This document shows, one piece after another, positions 1-8,104 of a stretch of DNA of 64,000 nt. Source of the stretch: Alcanivorax sp. 1008 (lineage in GTDB: Bacteria > Pseudomonadota > Gammaproteobacteria > Pseudomonadales > Alcanivoracaceae); NCBI RefSeq assembly GCF_020667895.1, contig NZ_JAFMPS010000001.1, forward strand, positions 62,001-126,000. The letters are read 5' to 3'. A program made the position numbers and the translations under genes. The first letter of the stretch is position 1. Each line of letters opens with the position of its first letter. The notes beneath the pieces were generated by a model that was not told where the DNA came from, ran no database searches, and saw only the letters and a list, made by a program, of their open reading frames with translations.

Positions 1-1
1 C

Positions 2-409
2 AGCGACCGAATCGGTGACCAGATGACTAACGCCATGGATCGGAAGGTGGCCGAGCAGTGGTTTGGTGCGGCTCCTCCGGATCTGACTCTTACCGCTCGT
101 CTGCGTACCCCGGACTGGCTGTACTCCTATCTGGTAAGCTTCTATGCCGATGAACAGCGGCCGTACGGTTATAACAACCACGTGTTCCCGAGCGTGGGCA
201 TGCCGCATGTGATGGCTGCCATGGAGCAGGAGCTGGGTGAGGAGAAGTTCAAGTCGGAAATGGCTGACCTGACCAACTTCCTGACCTATGCCGCCGAGCC
301 TGCCCGTCTTGAGCGGGAAAGTCTTGGCGTGAAGGTGCTGATTTTCCTGTTCATCCTGTTCTGGCCGGCGTATTTCCTGAAGAGAGAATACTGGAAAGAC
401 GTCCACTGA
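2..409 (+). CDS. petC: Cytochrome c1, C-terminal part (cut by window edge)
   Basis: This is the 3' part of the cytochrome c1 subunit of the bc1 complex (complex III), which passes electrons from the Rieske protein to soluble cytochrome c on the periplasmic side. The reading frame is open from the first bases, so the true start and the CxxCH haem site lie upstream. Visible c1 hallmarks are the GMPHVM segment holding the expected Met haem ligand, the TFL/AAEP-type stretch (TNFLTYAAEPARLER), and one C-terminal membrane anchor (about VLIFLFILFWPAYFL) followed by a basic tail. In gammaproteobacteria petABC is commonly followed by sspA-sspB, as here. The family assignment is secure; only the length is unknown. 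Confidence 0.93.
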   Translation, partial: SDRIGDQMTNAMDRKVAEQWFGAAPPDLTLTARLRTPDWLYSYLVSFYADEQRPYGYNNHVFPSVGMPHVMAAMEQELGEEKFKSEMADLTNFLTYAAEPARLERESLGVKVLIFLFILFWPAYFLKREYWKDVH

Positions 410-438
410 ACGGTGCCCTGACAGGGCCGCAACACAGG

Positions 439-479
439 AAGCAGGGTAGCCGCCGGGCGGCTATCCTGCTTCTCTCTTT
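439..479 (+). terminator. Intrinsic terminator between petC and sspA
   Basis: A 16-bp arm at 439-454 pairs with 456-471 with one G-U pair; the innermost bases open as a small loop. A pyrimidine-rich tail (TCTCTCTTTA) follows. It sits 30 bases after the petC stop and before sspA, so it probably ends the petABC message. The T tract is interrupted, so some read-through into sspA is possible. Confidence 0.75.
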
Positions 480-506
480 ACAGTAATTGCAGGAGTGTCG
501 TTAAAG

Positions 507-1145
507 ATGGGTGTCGTGACCAGAAGATCGTCGATGACCTTTTTTTCCAATCCGCGGGATCATTACAGCCACCGTGTGCGTATCGTGCTGGCAGAAAAAG
601 GCGTGACTGTGGATATCGTCGATGTCGAAGACCACGAAAAGCCGGAAGATCTTGCCCACTTCAACCCGTACAACGAAGTGCCGACTCTGGTAGATCGGGA
701 CCTGAGCCTGTATCAGTCCAGTGTCATTATGGAATATCTGGATGAGCGTTTCCCCCATCCCCCCCTATTGCCGGTTTATCCGGTGGCTCGTGCAACCAGC
801 CGTCAGCTGATTCACCGTATTGAGCGTGACTGGTGCGGTAATGTGGACGCCATTCTTAAAGGTGACGCCAAGGAAGCAACGTTGGCCAAGCACCGCAAGG
901 AGCTGCGCGAGAGTCTGATTACCACGGCCCCGGTATTCGGTGATAAGCCGTTCTTTATGAACGAGGAGTTCACTTTGGTGGACTGCGCGCTGGCACCGAT
1001 TTTGTGGCGTTTGCCAGTACTTGGCCTGGATCTGCCGGCCAAGCAGTGCAAGCCGATCTTTGACTATGCCGAGCGCATGTTTGACCGTGATGGCTTTCAG
1101 GCTAGCTTGTCTGACAAGGAGCGGGAAATCCGCCTCCTGGCCTGA
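507..1145 (+). CDS. sspA: Stringent starvation protein A
   Basis: SspA is a glutathione-S-transferase-fold protein without GST activity that binds RNA polymerase and affects transcription in stationary phase and stress. The 212-residue product shows the N-terminal thioredoxin-like half ([29 protein letters not shown]) and the SspA-specific [14 protein letters not shown] segment containing the conserved Pro-His-Pro surface. I chose ATG 507 because AGGAG at 491-495 lies 11 bases upstream and the product then begins MGV, as in pseudomonad SspA. A GTG at 495 would add four residues. Its stop overlaps the sspB start (TGATG), so the two are co-translated. Confidence 0.95.
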   Translation: MGVVTRRSSMTFFSNPRDHYSHRVRIVLAEKGVTVDIVDVEDHEKPEDLAHFNPYNEVPTLVDRDLSLYQSSVIMEYLDERFPHPPLLPVYPVARATSRQLIHRIERDWCGNVDAILKGDAKEATLAKHRKELRESLITTAPVFGDKPFFMNEEFTLVDCALAPILWRLPVLGLDLPAKQCKPIFDYAERMFDRDGFQASLSDKEREIRLLA

Positions 1146-1531
1146 TGACCACCATGACCCCTAATCGCCCGTATCTAATACGGGCGATATATGACTGGAT
1201 CTGTGACAACGGTCTGACACCGCATTTGGCGGTGGACGCTCACTACCCACGTACCCTTGTACCTCAAGAGTTTGTCCAGAACGGTCAGATCGTTCTGAAC
1301 ATCGCTCCCGGTGCGGTGCAGGGGTTGGTGGCGGGCAATGATGAAATTATATTTTCTGCCCGTTTTGGTGGCATTCCGCGCAATCTGGTTGTGCCGGTAG
1401 GTGCGGTGCTGGCGGTTTACGCGCGCGAGAATGGCCAGGGGATGGTTTTCTCCGCCGATGAAATGCCTCCGCCGGAGCCCGACAATACTCCAACGGATGA
1501 CAGCAGACCAACGCTACGCGTGGTTAAGTAA
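1145..1531 (+). CDS. sspB: ClpXP adaptor protein SspB
   Basis: SspB tethers ssrA-tagged proteins from stalled ribosomes to the ClpXP protease. The 128-residue protein has the usual N-terminal dimer/tag-binding domain (NRPYLIRAIYDWICDNGLTP, LNIAPGAV, FSARFGG), then a flexible acidic linker rich in Pro, Asp and Glu, and ends in LRVVK, the short ClpX-binding tail known from this family. The start overlaps the sspA stop by one base. The gene ends four bases before the convergent dolP stop, leaving no room for a terminator. Confidence 0.95.
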   Translation: MTTMTPNRPYLIRAIYDWICDNGLTPHLAVDAHYPRTLVPQEFVQNGQIVLNIAPGAVQGLVAGNDEIIFSARFGGIPRNLVVPVGAVLAVYARENGQGMVFSADEMPPPEPDNTPTDDSRPTLRVVK

Positions 1532-1535
1532 CGTC

Positions 1536-2108
1536 TCAGTCGATGTACTCAATGATCTTGACGATCTTCTGCACACCATAGGTTTTCTGTACCTGGGTTA
1601 CCACGGCATCTGCTTCCTTGCGGGTCATCAGCCCAAGCAGATAGACAACCCCATTTTCGGTAACCACTTTGGTGCGGGATGCCCGGGCGTCGCTGGCGAA
1701 GGCCAGCCTGGTTTTCACTTTGGTGGTCAGCCAGGCATCGTTGAAGCGGGCTAGCCCGGACACTTTGCCGGAGATCTGCAGCTCGTTATGCACATCAGCC
1801 ACATGGCGAATTTTGCCAGCAATATCTCCCGCCTGTTTCTTCAGGGCATCGGACTCGACCTGGCCAGCCAGCAGTACTTGACCGTTAAAGCTCACCACAA
1901 TAATTCGCTGTAAGGACAGTGGCGCGCCAGCACGTTTAATGTTGACCCGGGTTTTCGTTTCAATGGCCTGATCTTCAATAACAGAACCAAAGGTACGTTC
2001 ACCGTAGTTTGTGTCTGTCGGCTCGCTGGACATCGGGGCAACGAAGGTAGCGCAGCCGCTGAGCATGGCAAGAAACAACGCGCAGACAAAAATACGCAGG
2101 CTAGTCAT
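1536..2108 (-). CDS. dolP: BON-domain outer-membrane lipoprotein DolP (YraP)
   Basis: DolP is a dual-BON lipoprotein that binds anionic phospholipid in the outer membrane, supports envelope integrity and localises to the division site in E. coli. The 190-residue product has a lipoprotein signal ending LSGC (lipid-modified Cys19) and two BON repeats, roughly residues 45-115 and 120-190, each with the GxVxLxGxV-type core (NGQVLLAGQVES and NGVVYLLGLMTR). It is the last gene of the leftward lpoA-yraN-diaA-dolP group. Its start codon abuts the diaA stop at 2108, so translation is coupled. Confidence 0.9.
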   Translation of the reverse strand: MTSLRIFVCALFLAMLSGCATFVAPMSSEPTDTNYGERTFGSVIEDQAIETKTRVNIKRAGAPLSLQRIIVVSFNGQVLLAGQVESDALKKQAGDIAGKIRHVADVHNELQISGKVSGLARFNDAWLTTKVKTRLAFASDARASRTKVVTENGVVYLLGLMTRKEADAVVTQVQKTYGVQKIVKIIEYID

Positions 2109-2668
2109 CAGGACAGGTCTCCAAAAAGTTGCTGTTCAATATGGTCGCACAAGGCGTGAATAGCCAGTAGTGTGATTTCACGGGCGCGCAGCGGGTTGTC
2201 CGCTGGAACAATAATAGGGATATCCTGATTGCGACATTTGGCAGGACTGCGGTTGTCATTCATTGAGCTAATCAGAATAACCACCATGTCACGTTCGTGG
2301 GCTGCGCTGATTAGTTGCTCGGCTATGGCGGGATCCGGCTGGATTAGTAGCAGGATATCCCCCCGCTGGGCGAATGCATGCAGCGCAGCAACTTCGTTAG
2401 CGCCTTGTCGGTCGGCGCTGTGGTTGGCAGTTAAATCCCATGCCGGCAGCGGTGGCCGTTGGCCCTGACCGCCTAGCAGTAAAGTGGCAAACAGACTACT
2501 AAACTGAATCCCGTCAGCATGGCTTGCGGAAAAAACCCTGCCGCCGTCGAGCAGGCTGGCGAGCAGTCTATTGCCAGCCGCTAACAGGGTTTCCGGCAGC
2601 ATCTCTGCAGCTTTCATGCTGTGTTCGATATTCTCGGCAAATTGCTGACGGATCAGGCTCACGGTCAT
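2108..2668 (-). CDS. diaA: DiaA-like SIS-fold protein with degenerate sugar-phosphate loop
   Basis: Position between yraN and dolP, length (186 residues) and overall pattern match DiaA, the SIS-domain tetramer that binds DnaA and times replication initiation in E. coli. The N-terminal helix (SLIRQQFAENIEHSMKAAE) and the C-terminal LxxIHALCDHIEQQLF helix fit well. The two loops that bind sugar phosphate in GmhA-type SIS proteins do not: GGNGTSAA is replaced by GGRVFSAS, and ISTRGNS is replaced by LIQPDPA. The protein is therefore unlikely to be a phosphoheptose isomerase. A DnaA-binding structural role is inferred from family and synteny, not visible in the sequence. Confidence 0.78.
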   Translation of the reverse strand: MTVSLIRQQFAENIEHSMKAAEMLPETLLAAGNRLLASLLDGGRVFSASHADGIQFSSLFATLLLGGQGQRPPLPAWDLTANHSADRQGANEVAALHAFAQRGDILLLIQPDPAIAEQLISAAHERDMVVILISSMNDNRSPAKCRNQDIPIIVPADNPLRAREITLLAIHALCDHIEQQLFGDLS

Positions 2669-2684
2669 GTCGGTTAGCTCTCAT

Positions 2685-3068
2685 TTATTCGGCGTAGAAT
2701 GCACCAGCAATCCAGTCAAAGCTCATCTCGTTACGGCTGCCCGGCTGCATGGCAATAACGTCAAAGCGGCAACGGCGCATGGCCGCCTCCGGGCGCATGC
2801 GCAGATAGTGGCGAGCGGCGGCCACCAGTCTGCGTTGTTTGCGCGGGTCTACTGATCCGGCAGCGCCGCCGTGATGTGTGCTGCTACGAAATCGAACCTC
2901 AACAAACACCAGCACGTCCTCCTCAAGCATGATCAGATCAATCTCACCCATGCGACAGCGCCAGTTACGCGTTACCGTGTAAAGACCTTGCTGGTTGAGC
3001 CAGCTTTCCGCCAGTTTCTCTGTCTGCTCACCGCGTTGCTGGCGCGATGATGTTGGCAGCACGTCCAT
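2685..3068 (-). CDS. yraN: UPF0102 protein YraN (predicted nuclease fold)
   Basis: YraN-family proteins have a restriction-endonuclease-like fold, and their cellular role is unsettled. The 127-residue product contains the family core: RGEQTEKLAESWL helix, GEIDLI with the acidic residue expected at a metal site, and VFVEVRFR resembling the E-x-K part of PD-(D/E)xK enzymes. I chose ATG 3068 because GGAG at 3078-3081 (read on the minus strand) lies nine bases upstream. Longer starts at 3077 or 3098 give a greater overlap with lpoA. The gene overlaps the end of lpoA by 41 bases on the same strand. Confidence 0.88.
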   Translation of the reverse strand: MDVLPTSSRQQRGEQTEKLAESWLNQQGLYTVTRNWRCRMGEIDLIMLEEDVLVFVEVRFRSSTHHGGAAGSVDPRKQRRLVAAARHYLRMRPEAAMRRCRFDVIAMQPGSRNEMSFDWIAGAFYAE

Positions 3069-4920
3069 GTGATGCATCTCCACTGCTGGAGCCGGCAACC
3101 ACCGGCATCCGTTGCGGGCGTCCCTTGCGGAACCAGGCCCAGTTGAGGCGCCGTACCAGCACCCGTTGTTCGTCCATGCTCAACTGCCCGGTGACCCCTG
3201 GCAAAAAGCTGTCAGGCACACTGTCGAGCATCATCAGGCGGGCGTGCAGTCGGTAGGCGTCAACGCCCATGGCAAACAGTTTTTCAAAGCGGCCGTGGCC
3301 ATCCGGCCAGGCCTGGGTGCTCTGTTGATGCAGTTCGGAGCCATCGTCCAGAAGCCACGGCATTTCCACAAAGCGGACACCGTTTAAATCGGTATCGCGA
3401 TCTGGCGCTGGACTACCTGCATAAATATGCGAGGTGGCAAATACCGGTAGGTCACTGGCGTAATGAAAGTTCAGGGCCGGCTTCATCTGTCGTGCCTGCA
3501 TGGGGTTGGCGACCAGAAAAACCAGATCAATATCCTGACGGCGACGCGGTTCGAATTCAATTTGCATGCTGGTATAGCGACGCAGGGCGCGAGCGCGAGC
3601 TTCGCTCTGGCCGATACCGAGCAGGTTGCGGGTAATCGCGGTGGGGTTGTCGGCGTAGCTTGCTTGCGTGCTGATAATACCGCCCAGTGACTGGAAGTGT
3701 TGTGTAAATGCGCTGGCGACGCGTAGTCCCCAGCCGCTGGTGTCTTGCGGGTAGAGCACTGCGGCCAGCGTCATGCCCTCAGCAATGGCCTGCTCAGCAA
3801 CCTGTCGGGCTTCGTCTTCGGGCGCCAGACCAAACTGGAACAGACGCTTGGCAGCCGCCATTCCGTCGATGTAGTTAAGTGCCAGCGTTGTTACCGGCAG
3901 GTCGGAGATCGCTGCCAGTGCGGCAGCTTGCTCTTTGTCCAGTGGACCGATGACCAGATCAGCACCCAAGGCCAGAGCCTGATTATACAGGTCGACTATG
4001 TCGCCTTGGCTGCTATCGAGGAAGTGCATTGCCGGTACTGGATGACCCTGACCGAGGGCGCTGTAGTACGCAGCCAGTAAGCCGTGACGGATGGCACCGG
4101 CGGGCGCAGACAGCGGACCGTTCTGGGGCAACAGGACGGCGACAGTTTGTGGTCGCTCACGTACCGCCTGGCGCAGAGCCTGAATGATGTCGGGCATATT
4201 GCTGGCAGCAGGATGATTGGCGCGGCGTTGTTGCCAGTCGTTCAGGTTTTTGAGCTGACCATCAATGTCACTGAGTGGATCGCGATACAGTTGCGCCAGC
4301 TCCAGCCAGCCGCTCAGGGTGGCATCATCCGTGCGCCGTTCAGCATCCGCCAGCACGTTGATTGGTAGCAGCATCAGCTGGGTCCAGATCATGCTGTGGT
4401 TGTATTCCTGGCTACTGCTGTCAAGCAGATGATCCACTGCAACGCGTTGTTCGAGGCTGGCGACCAGTTCGCCACGCAGGGTCAGGGCATCGGCTCGCAG
4501 CAGGCCGATGCGGCTACGCAGGTTGTTATCCAGCTGCGGCAGAATCGCCAGTAGATTGGTGTCAGACAGCACCGCCTCGGCCTGCTCCGGTTGCTGTTGT
4601 ACCAGATGCCATTGGGCGCGCAGTAATGCGCGACGCGCCTGCCGGGGTGCGTTCAGTACCTGGCCGTCAAGATAGTGGAGCAGCACGGCAGTGGCTTCTG
4701 TTTTACCCAGCCCCAGATATTCCGCTGCCCAGGCAAGCGCGGTGTCATCGGCGCTGCTGGCTGGCAGGCTGGCTAGTTCACGCAGCGCGTCCTCGCTCAT
4801 GGTCGGTGCCGGGCGGCTTACGCCGACGGTGGCGACGTCGGTGGAGTCAACGGGGCGCTGGGCACAGCCAGCCATCCAGATAAAAACTGCCAGCAGCAGG
4901 CCGCGCAATAACAATCTCAT
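3028..4920 (-). CDS. lpoA: Penicillin-binding protein activator LpoA (outer-membrane lipoprotein)
   Basis: LpoA reaches from the outer membrane through the periplasm to stimulate PBP1A peptidoglycan synthesis. The 630-residue product begins with a short signal and lipobox (WMAGC, Cys19 from the chosen start). An N-terminal helical TPR-like region (about 40-250) and a C-terminal periplasmic-binding-protein-like domain (about 270-600, starting QTVAVLLPQNGPLSAPAGAIRHG) follow, the normal LpoA architecture. ATG 4920 is taken so that the signal begins MRLLLRG; ATG 4926 two codons earlier is equally possible and neither has a clear ribosome site. It is divergent from rsmI and heads the lpoA-yraN-diaA-dolP group, a conserved neighbourhood. 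Confidence 0.92.
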   Translation of the reverse strand: MRLLLRGLLLAVFIWMAGCAQRPVDSTDVATVGVSRPAPTMSEDALRELASLPASSADDTALAWAAEYLGLGKTEATAVLLHYLDGQVLNAPRQARRALLRAQWHLVQQQPEQAEAVLSDTNLLAILPQLDNNLRSRIGLLRADALTLRGELVASLEQRVAVDHLLDSSSQEYNHSMIWTQLMLLPINVLADAERRTDDATLSGWLELAQLYRDPLSDIDGQLKNLNDWQQRRANHPAASNMPDIIQALRQAVRERPQTVAVLLPQNGPLSAPAGAIRHGLLAAYYSALGQGHPVPAMHFLDSSQGDIVDLYNQALALGADLVIGPLDKEQAAALAAISDLPVTTLALNYIDGMAAAKRLFQFGLAPEDEARQVAEQAIAEGMTLAAVLYPQDTSGWGLRVASAFTQHFQSLGGIISTQASYADNPTAITRNLLGIGQSEARARALRRYTSMQIEFEPRRRQDIDLVFLVANPMQARQMKPALNFHYASDLPVFATSHIYAGSPAPDRDTDLNGVRFVEMPWLLDDGSELHQQSTQAWPDGHGRFEKLFAMGVDAYRLHARLMMLDSVPDSFLPGVTGQLSMDEQRVLVRRLNWAWFRKGRPQRMPVVAGSSSGDASHGRAANIIAPATR

Positions 4921-5001
4921 GGTCATTCGGGGTCGTCTTGTTGCAGAGGTGGCGCTATTGTAGCAGCCGCACTTCACAGCGGGGGTCAGGAAATGTCGGG
5001 C

Positions 5002-5823
5002 ATGCTTCATATTGTTAGTACCCCTGTGGGAAATCTGGACGACATCACCCGGCGCGCGCTAGCCGTGCTGGCTGAGGTCGATGCTGTGGCTGCCGAGGAT
5101 ACCCGGCATACCGGCCGTCTGCTTGACGAACTTGGTATTCGCCAAAGCCTGATCAGTTACCACGACCACAATGAGCAGGAGCGCACGCCCCAGCTGATCG
5201 AGCGGTTGCTGCGCGGTGACAATCTGGCGCTGGTGTCTGACGCCGGCACGCCCCTGGTAAGCGATCCCGGATACCGGCTGGTGCGTGCTTGCCATCAGGC
5301 TGGTATCCGCGTCGTGCCGGTGCCCGGAGCCAGTGCCTTGCTGGCTGCCTTGGTGGTTGCTGGTCTGCCCACAGACCGCTTCATCTTCGAAGGGTTCCTG
5401 CCGAGCAAGGGTTCTGGCCGTAATGCAGCATTGCGCAGGATCAGCGAAAGCGCGGTTACCTCGGTGGTTTATGAGGCGCCGCACCGAATCCTGACGTTGC
5501 TTGACGAGCTGAAGGAATCGGTGGAGGCCGACCGGGAGGTGGTGCTATGTCGCGAATTAACCAAGCATTTTGAAACGGTGTTGGTCGGCAGTGTCGGCGA
5601 TATTCGTGACAAGGTAGCGGCGGATAGTAATCAGCAGCGTGGTGAAATTGTCTTACTGGTGGCTCCGGCGCCGGAGCGCACTGTGGATGATGCCGAGTTG
5701 GCGAGGCTGGCGCGATTGCTGCTAGCGGAGCTGCCTGCATCGCGGGCCGCCAAGGTGCTGGCGGCCTGGTCAGGCAAGAAAAAAAGTGAGCTCTATGGTT
5801 GGCTGGAAACGTTGGCGGACTAG
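5002..5823 (+). CDS. rsmI: 16S rRNA (cytidine1402-2'-O)-methyltransferase RsmI
   Basis: RsmI methylates the ribose of C1402 in 16S rRNA, next to the base methylation made by RsmH, which is also encoded in this window. The 273-residue tetrapyrrole-methylase-fold protein shows TPVGNLDDIT at the N-terminus, AAEDTRHT, the SAM-binding VSDAGTPLVSDPG loop, FEGFLPSKG and RELTKHFET, all in family order. AGGAA at 4988-4992 suits the ATG at 5002 (nine-base spacing) better than the ATG at 4993, which is only two bases away. It is divergent from lpoA, as in many relatives. Confidence 0.95.
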   Translation: MLHIVSTPVGNLDDITRRALAVLAEVDAVAAEDTRHTGRLLDELGIRQSLISYHDHNEQERTPQLIERLLRGDNLALVSDAGTPLVSDPGYRLVRACHQAGIRVVPVPGASALLAALVVAGLPTDRFIFEGFLPSKGSGRNAALRRISESAVTSVVYEAPHRILTLLDELKESVEADREVVLCRELTKHFETVLVGSVGDIRDKVAADSNQQRGEIVLLVAPAPERTVDDAELARLARLLLAELPASRAAKVLAAWSGKKKSELYGWLETLAD

Positions 5824-5844
5824 CTCTCTCACGTAACCCGGTGA

Positions 5845-6789
5845 TTAGCTGGTAAAGAGGCCGCGCAGGTTTCTGATCAGATTGATGCTGCCCAGCACCA
5901 GCGCGCCGCTGACCATGCCAATAGTAATGCTTAGCAGAACCGGTGTTGCCAGCCGGGCAATAGCTGGCACTGCGCCATCGCCAGCAAGTGACGGCAGCAG
6001 CTGGTGGTGCAGCTGCTCCAGCGCAGGGATGCCATGCATGAGAATGCCGCCCCCCACGGTAAACATGGCGATAGTGCCGGCCACAGCAAGAAACTTCATC
6101 AGCTTTGGTGCAAATATCAATAGCGCCCGCCCAGTGGCACTGTAGAGCTTGCTGCCGGCTTTGCGCCCCCGTTCAAGCAGATGCAGGCCAGCGTCATCAA
6201 GTTTGACGATGCCGGCCACCAAACCATAAACGCCAACGGTCATGAGCACGGCAATTGCCACCAGCACCGTTAGCTGTTTCATGAATGGTGCCTGCTGCAC
6301 CGTACCCAGGGTAATCACGATAATTTCTGCAGACAGAATGAAGTCGGTGCGAACAGCGCCACGGATGCGTTGCTTTTCGAGCTGCACCAGATCAACCGCC
6401 GGATCGGCGATGGCTTTTAGTTTTTCCGCGTGTTGCTGTGCAACAGCTTCGCGGTGAAAAAACTTGTGAGCGACTTTTTCGATCCCCTCGTAGCATAAAA
6501 ATAAGCCGCCAAGCATTAGCAGTGGGGTGATTGCCCAGGGTAGCAGGGCACTGATCAGCAACGCTGCTGGCACCAGAATAGCCTTGTTTATAAAAGACCC
6601 CTTGGCCACCGCCCAAACCACCGGCAGCTCGCGTTCGGCGCGCACGCCAGATACCTGTTCGGCATTGAGAGCCAGATCATCGCCGAGCACGCCTGCGGTT
6701 TTCTTTGCTGCCACCTTGGTCATCACCGAAATATCGTCGAGCAGGGTGGCTATGTCGTCGATCAGTGCCAGCAGGCTGGTTCCGGCCAT
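5845..6789 (-). CDS. DUF808 family inner-membrane protein (YedI-like)
   Basis: The 314-residue protein belongs to the DUF808/YedI family of membrane proteins of unknown function. The N-terminus is the very conserved family block with [20 protein letters not shown], then [14 protein letters not shown] and [16 protein letters not shown]. Several hydrophobic helices follow (about residues 72-100, 150-200, 228-255 and 280-305). ATG 6789 has GGAG seven bases upstream, which decides against the start nine codons earlier. It converges on rsmI with 21 bases between stops and has no operon partner, so context gives no clue to its job. Confidence 0.88.
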   Translation of the reverse strand: MAGTSLLALIDDIATLLDDISVMTKVAAKKTAGVLGDDLALNAEQVSGVRAERELPVVWAVAKGSFINKAILVPAALLISALLPWAITPLLMLGGLFLCYEGIEKVAHKFFHREAVAQQHAEKLKAIADPAVDLVQLEKQRIRGAVRTDFILSAEIIVITLGTVQQAPFMKQLTVLVAIAVLMTVGVYGLVAGIVKLDDAGLHLLERGRKAGSKLYSATGRALLIFAPKLMKFLAVAGTIAMFTVGGGILMHGIPALEQLHHQLLPSLAGDGAVPAIARLATPVLLSITIGMVSGALVLGSINLIRNLRGLFTS

Positions 6790-6904
6790 GGAGTAGCTCC
6801 GTAAGCGAGGGGGCAAGGCGCGACATTATGCCTGAAGCCCGTGCATCACCACTGGCGAATGCCCCGGATGGGTAAAAACACTGTGCCCTGAACCGCGCTA
6901 CCGC

Positions 6905-6916
6905 TACACTGCGCCC
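6905..6916 (+). promoter_or_regulatory. Probable rnpB promoter -10 region and GC-rich discriminator
   Basis: TACACT at 6905-6910 lies at the right distance for transcription to begin at the first base of the P1 helix (6917). The six bases between, GCGCCC, form a GC-rich discriminator like those of stable-RNA promoters under growth-rate control. No convincing -35 hexamer is visible. Confidence 0.5.
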
Positions 6917-7286
6917 GGGGTCGGCCAGACAGTCGCTGGTGGCGCAAGCTGCTGGAGGAAAGTCCGGGCTCCATAGGGCAGGGTGCCAGGTAACGCCTGG
7001 GGGCCACACTGGTGACGGTGTGGCTACGGAAAGTGCCGCAGAGAATATACCGCCGATGGCTCCTTTCTTCGGAAGGGTCGCACAGGTAAGGGTGAAAAGG
7101 TGCGGTAAGAGCGCACCGCGCCTCTGGCAACAGGGGTGGCAGGGTAAACCCCACTCGGAGCAAGACCAAATAGGGTTCCAATGGCGTGGCCCGCGCTGGA
7201 ACCGGGTAGGTCGCTAGAGGCCTGTGGCGACGCAGGTCCCAGATGAATGACTGTCCACGACAGAACCCGGCTTATCGGCCGACCCC
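6917..7286 (+). ncRNA. rnpB: RNase P RNA (M1 RNA, bacterial class A)
   Basis: This is the catalytic RNA of RNase P, which trims the 5' leader of pre-tRNAs. The ends are set by helix P1: GGGGTCGGCC at 6917-6926 pairs perfectly with GGCCGACCCC at 7277-7286. Between them are universal elements in order: AGACAGTCGC, GGAGGAAAGTCCGGGCTCC (P4 5' strand and CR-I), GTGCCAGGTAACGCCTGGG, GAGGGTAAACCCC-type loop sequence near 7140, and the 3' ACAGAACCCGGCTTA region that pairs with tRNA CCA and closes P4. The length of about 370 bases is normal. It stands alone with its own promoter. Confidence 0.97.
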
Positions 7287-7298
7287 ATTTCTTTCTCG

Positions 7299-7332
7299 TA
7301 TAAAGGACGGATGAGTCTATCTGTCCTTTATA
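7299..7332 (+). terminator. Long hairpin downstream of rnpB
   Basis: TATAAAGGACGGAT (7299-7312) pairs with 7319-7332 over 14 bp with a single G-U, around a six-base GAGTCT loop. It lies 12 bases after the rnpB 3' end. The run TTTCTTTCT just before it, and TTTAATTTTCTT about eight bases after it, make a terminator or 3'-end processing barrier likely. There is no immediate T tract, so the assignment is moderate. Confidence 0.6.
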
Positions 7333-7534
7333 TCCATAAGTTTAATTTTCTTATTCCTATATGTGAAAATCATCTAATACTTAAAGTGCTTTATCAGGAG
7401 CGCTTCGCACCCTACTGATTCGCTGGACTACACTCTGCTTCAGACCCTCCCCGAACTGCCTTCCAGATAGACCTAATCTCCCTAATATACTGTTTTATAA
7501 ATACTTTTCTTCAGTGGGTATTGCTTCCTTCAGC
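7333..7534. other. AT-rich non-coding spacer before the division cluster
   Basis: About 200 bases with no plausible gene. The first 55 bases and the stretch around 7485-7510 (ATATACTGTTTTATAAATAC) are clearly more AT-rich than the surrounding genome. No RNA family or coding signal is recognisable. It may carry additional promoter or regulator sites for the mra cluster. Confidence 0.5.
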
Positions 7535-7564
7535 TTGACTTGCTGTTCACGCAGGCCATAGAGT
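7535..7564 (+). promoter_or_regulatory. Candidate mra (division cluster) promoter
   Basis: TTGACT at 7535-7540 (five of six to the -35 consensus) and TAGAGT at 7559-7564 (four of six to -10) are 18 bases apart. The predicted start, near 7571, falls at the beginning of the MraZ repeats, which would let MraZ block or load there. The match is moderate. Confidence 0.45.
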
Positions 7565-7573
7565 GTCGCTTGG

Positions 7574-7608
7574 TGGAGAAAAGTGGGAAGAAGTGGGAGG
7601 AAATGGCG
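7574..7608 (+). promoter_or_regulatory. MraZ operator: four TGG repeats at 10-bp spacing
   Basis: TGG begins at 7574, 7584, 7594 and 7604, giving TGGAG, TGGGA, TGGGA and TGGCG separated by five bases each. This matches the known MraZ box (direct TGGGN repeats with five-base spacers) bound by the MraZ ring. The array lies 45-79 bases before the mraZ start and just downstream of the predicted promoter, consistent with autoregulation of the cluster. Confidence 0.88.
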
Positions 7609-7652
7609 TCGCAGCGTCAGTTTCCGAAGGATTTGGTTACCAGGGGAAGAGC

Positions 7653-8096
7653 ATGTTTACCGGGCGCACCGCCCTCAGCCTCGACGCAAAGGGCCGCATG
7701 GCCATACCCGCCAGGCACCGCGAGAAACTGATTGTTTCTTGTGGCGGACGCGTAGTGCTCACCCAATACCCTTTCGACCCCTGTCTGGCCCTGTACTCCG
7801 AGCCGCAATGGGAAGTCATCGCCAATCAGGTTGCTGGTTTGAGTGATGCCGAGCCGGCGGTGCGCAAACTAAAGCGCCTGTTTCTTGGGCAGGCGGTGGA
7901 GATGGAGCTGGATAGCAGCGGTCGCATTCTCGTTCCACCGGAATTACGCGGTCTGATCAATTTGGACCGCAAGGCGATGCTGGTCGGTGTAATGCGTCGC
8001 TTTGAGATCTGGGAAGAAAGCGCCTGGATCGCCAGTAACGAAACTCTGGATCTGGCTGGCGAGCTGCCGGACAGCATCAACGCTCTGGCGTTCTGA
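7653..8096 (+). CDS. mraZ: Transcriptional regulator MraZ
   Basis: MraZ is the DNA-binding, ring-forming autoregulator at the head of the division and cell-wall cluster. The 147-residue product has two AbrB/SpoVT-like swapped-hairpin domains, each with the signature DxxGR: SLDAKGRMAIPARHRE near the N-terminus and ELDSSGRILVPPELR near residue 90. An AGGGGA ribosome site precedes ATG 7653. The longer in-frame extension to 7563 would run through the MraZ boxes and is not conserved. Its own binding repeats lie directly upstream, and rsmH follows eight bases after its stop. Confidence 0.96.
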   Translation: MFTGRTALSLDAKGRMAIPARHREKLIVSCGGRVVLTQYPFDPCLALYSEPQWEVIANQVAGLSDAEPAVRKLKRLFLGQAVEMELDSSGRILVPPELRGLINLDRKAMLVGVMRRFEIWEESAWIASNETLDLAGELPDSINALAF

Positions 8097-8104
8097 GGAT
8101 GCCT

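Noticed and set aside
4362-4883. A 173-codon plus-strand frame antisense to lpoA
   Set aside because: Rich in Arg, Cys and Trp with no domain; a shadow of lpoA.
6939-7217. A 92-codon frame inside the RNase P RNA
   Set aside because: The conserved RNA structure explains the sequence; the frame is incidental.
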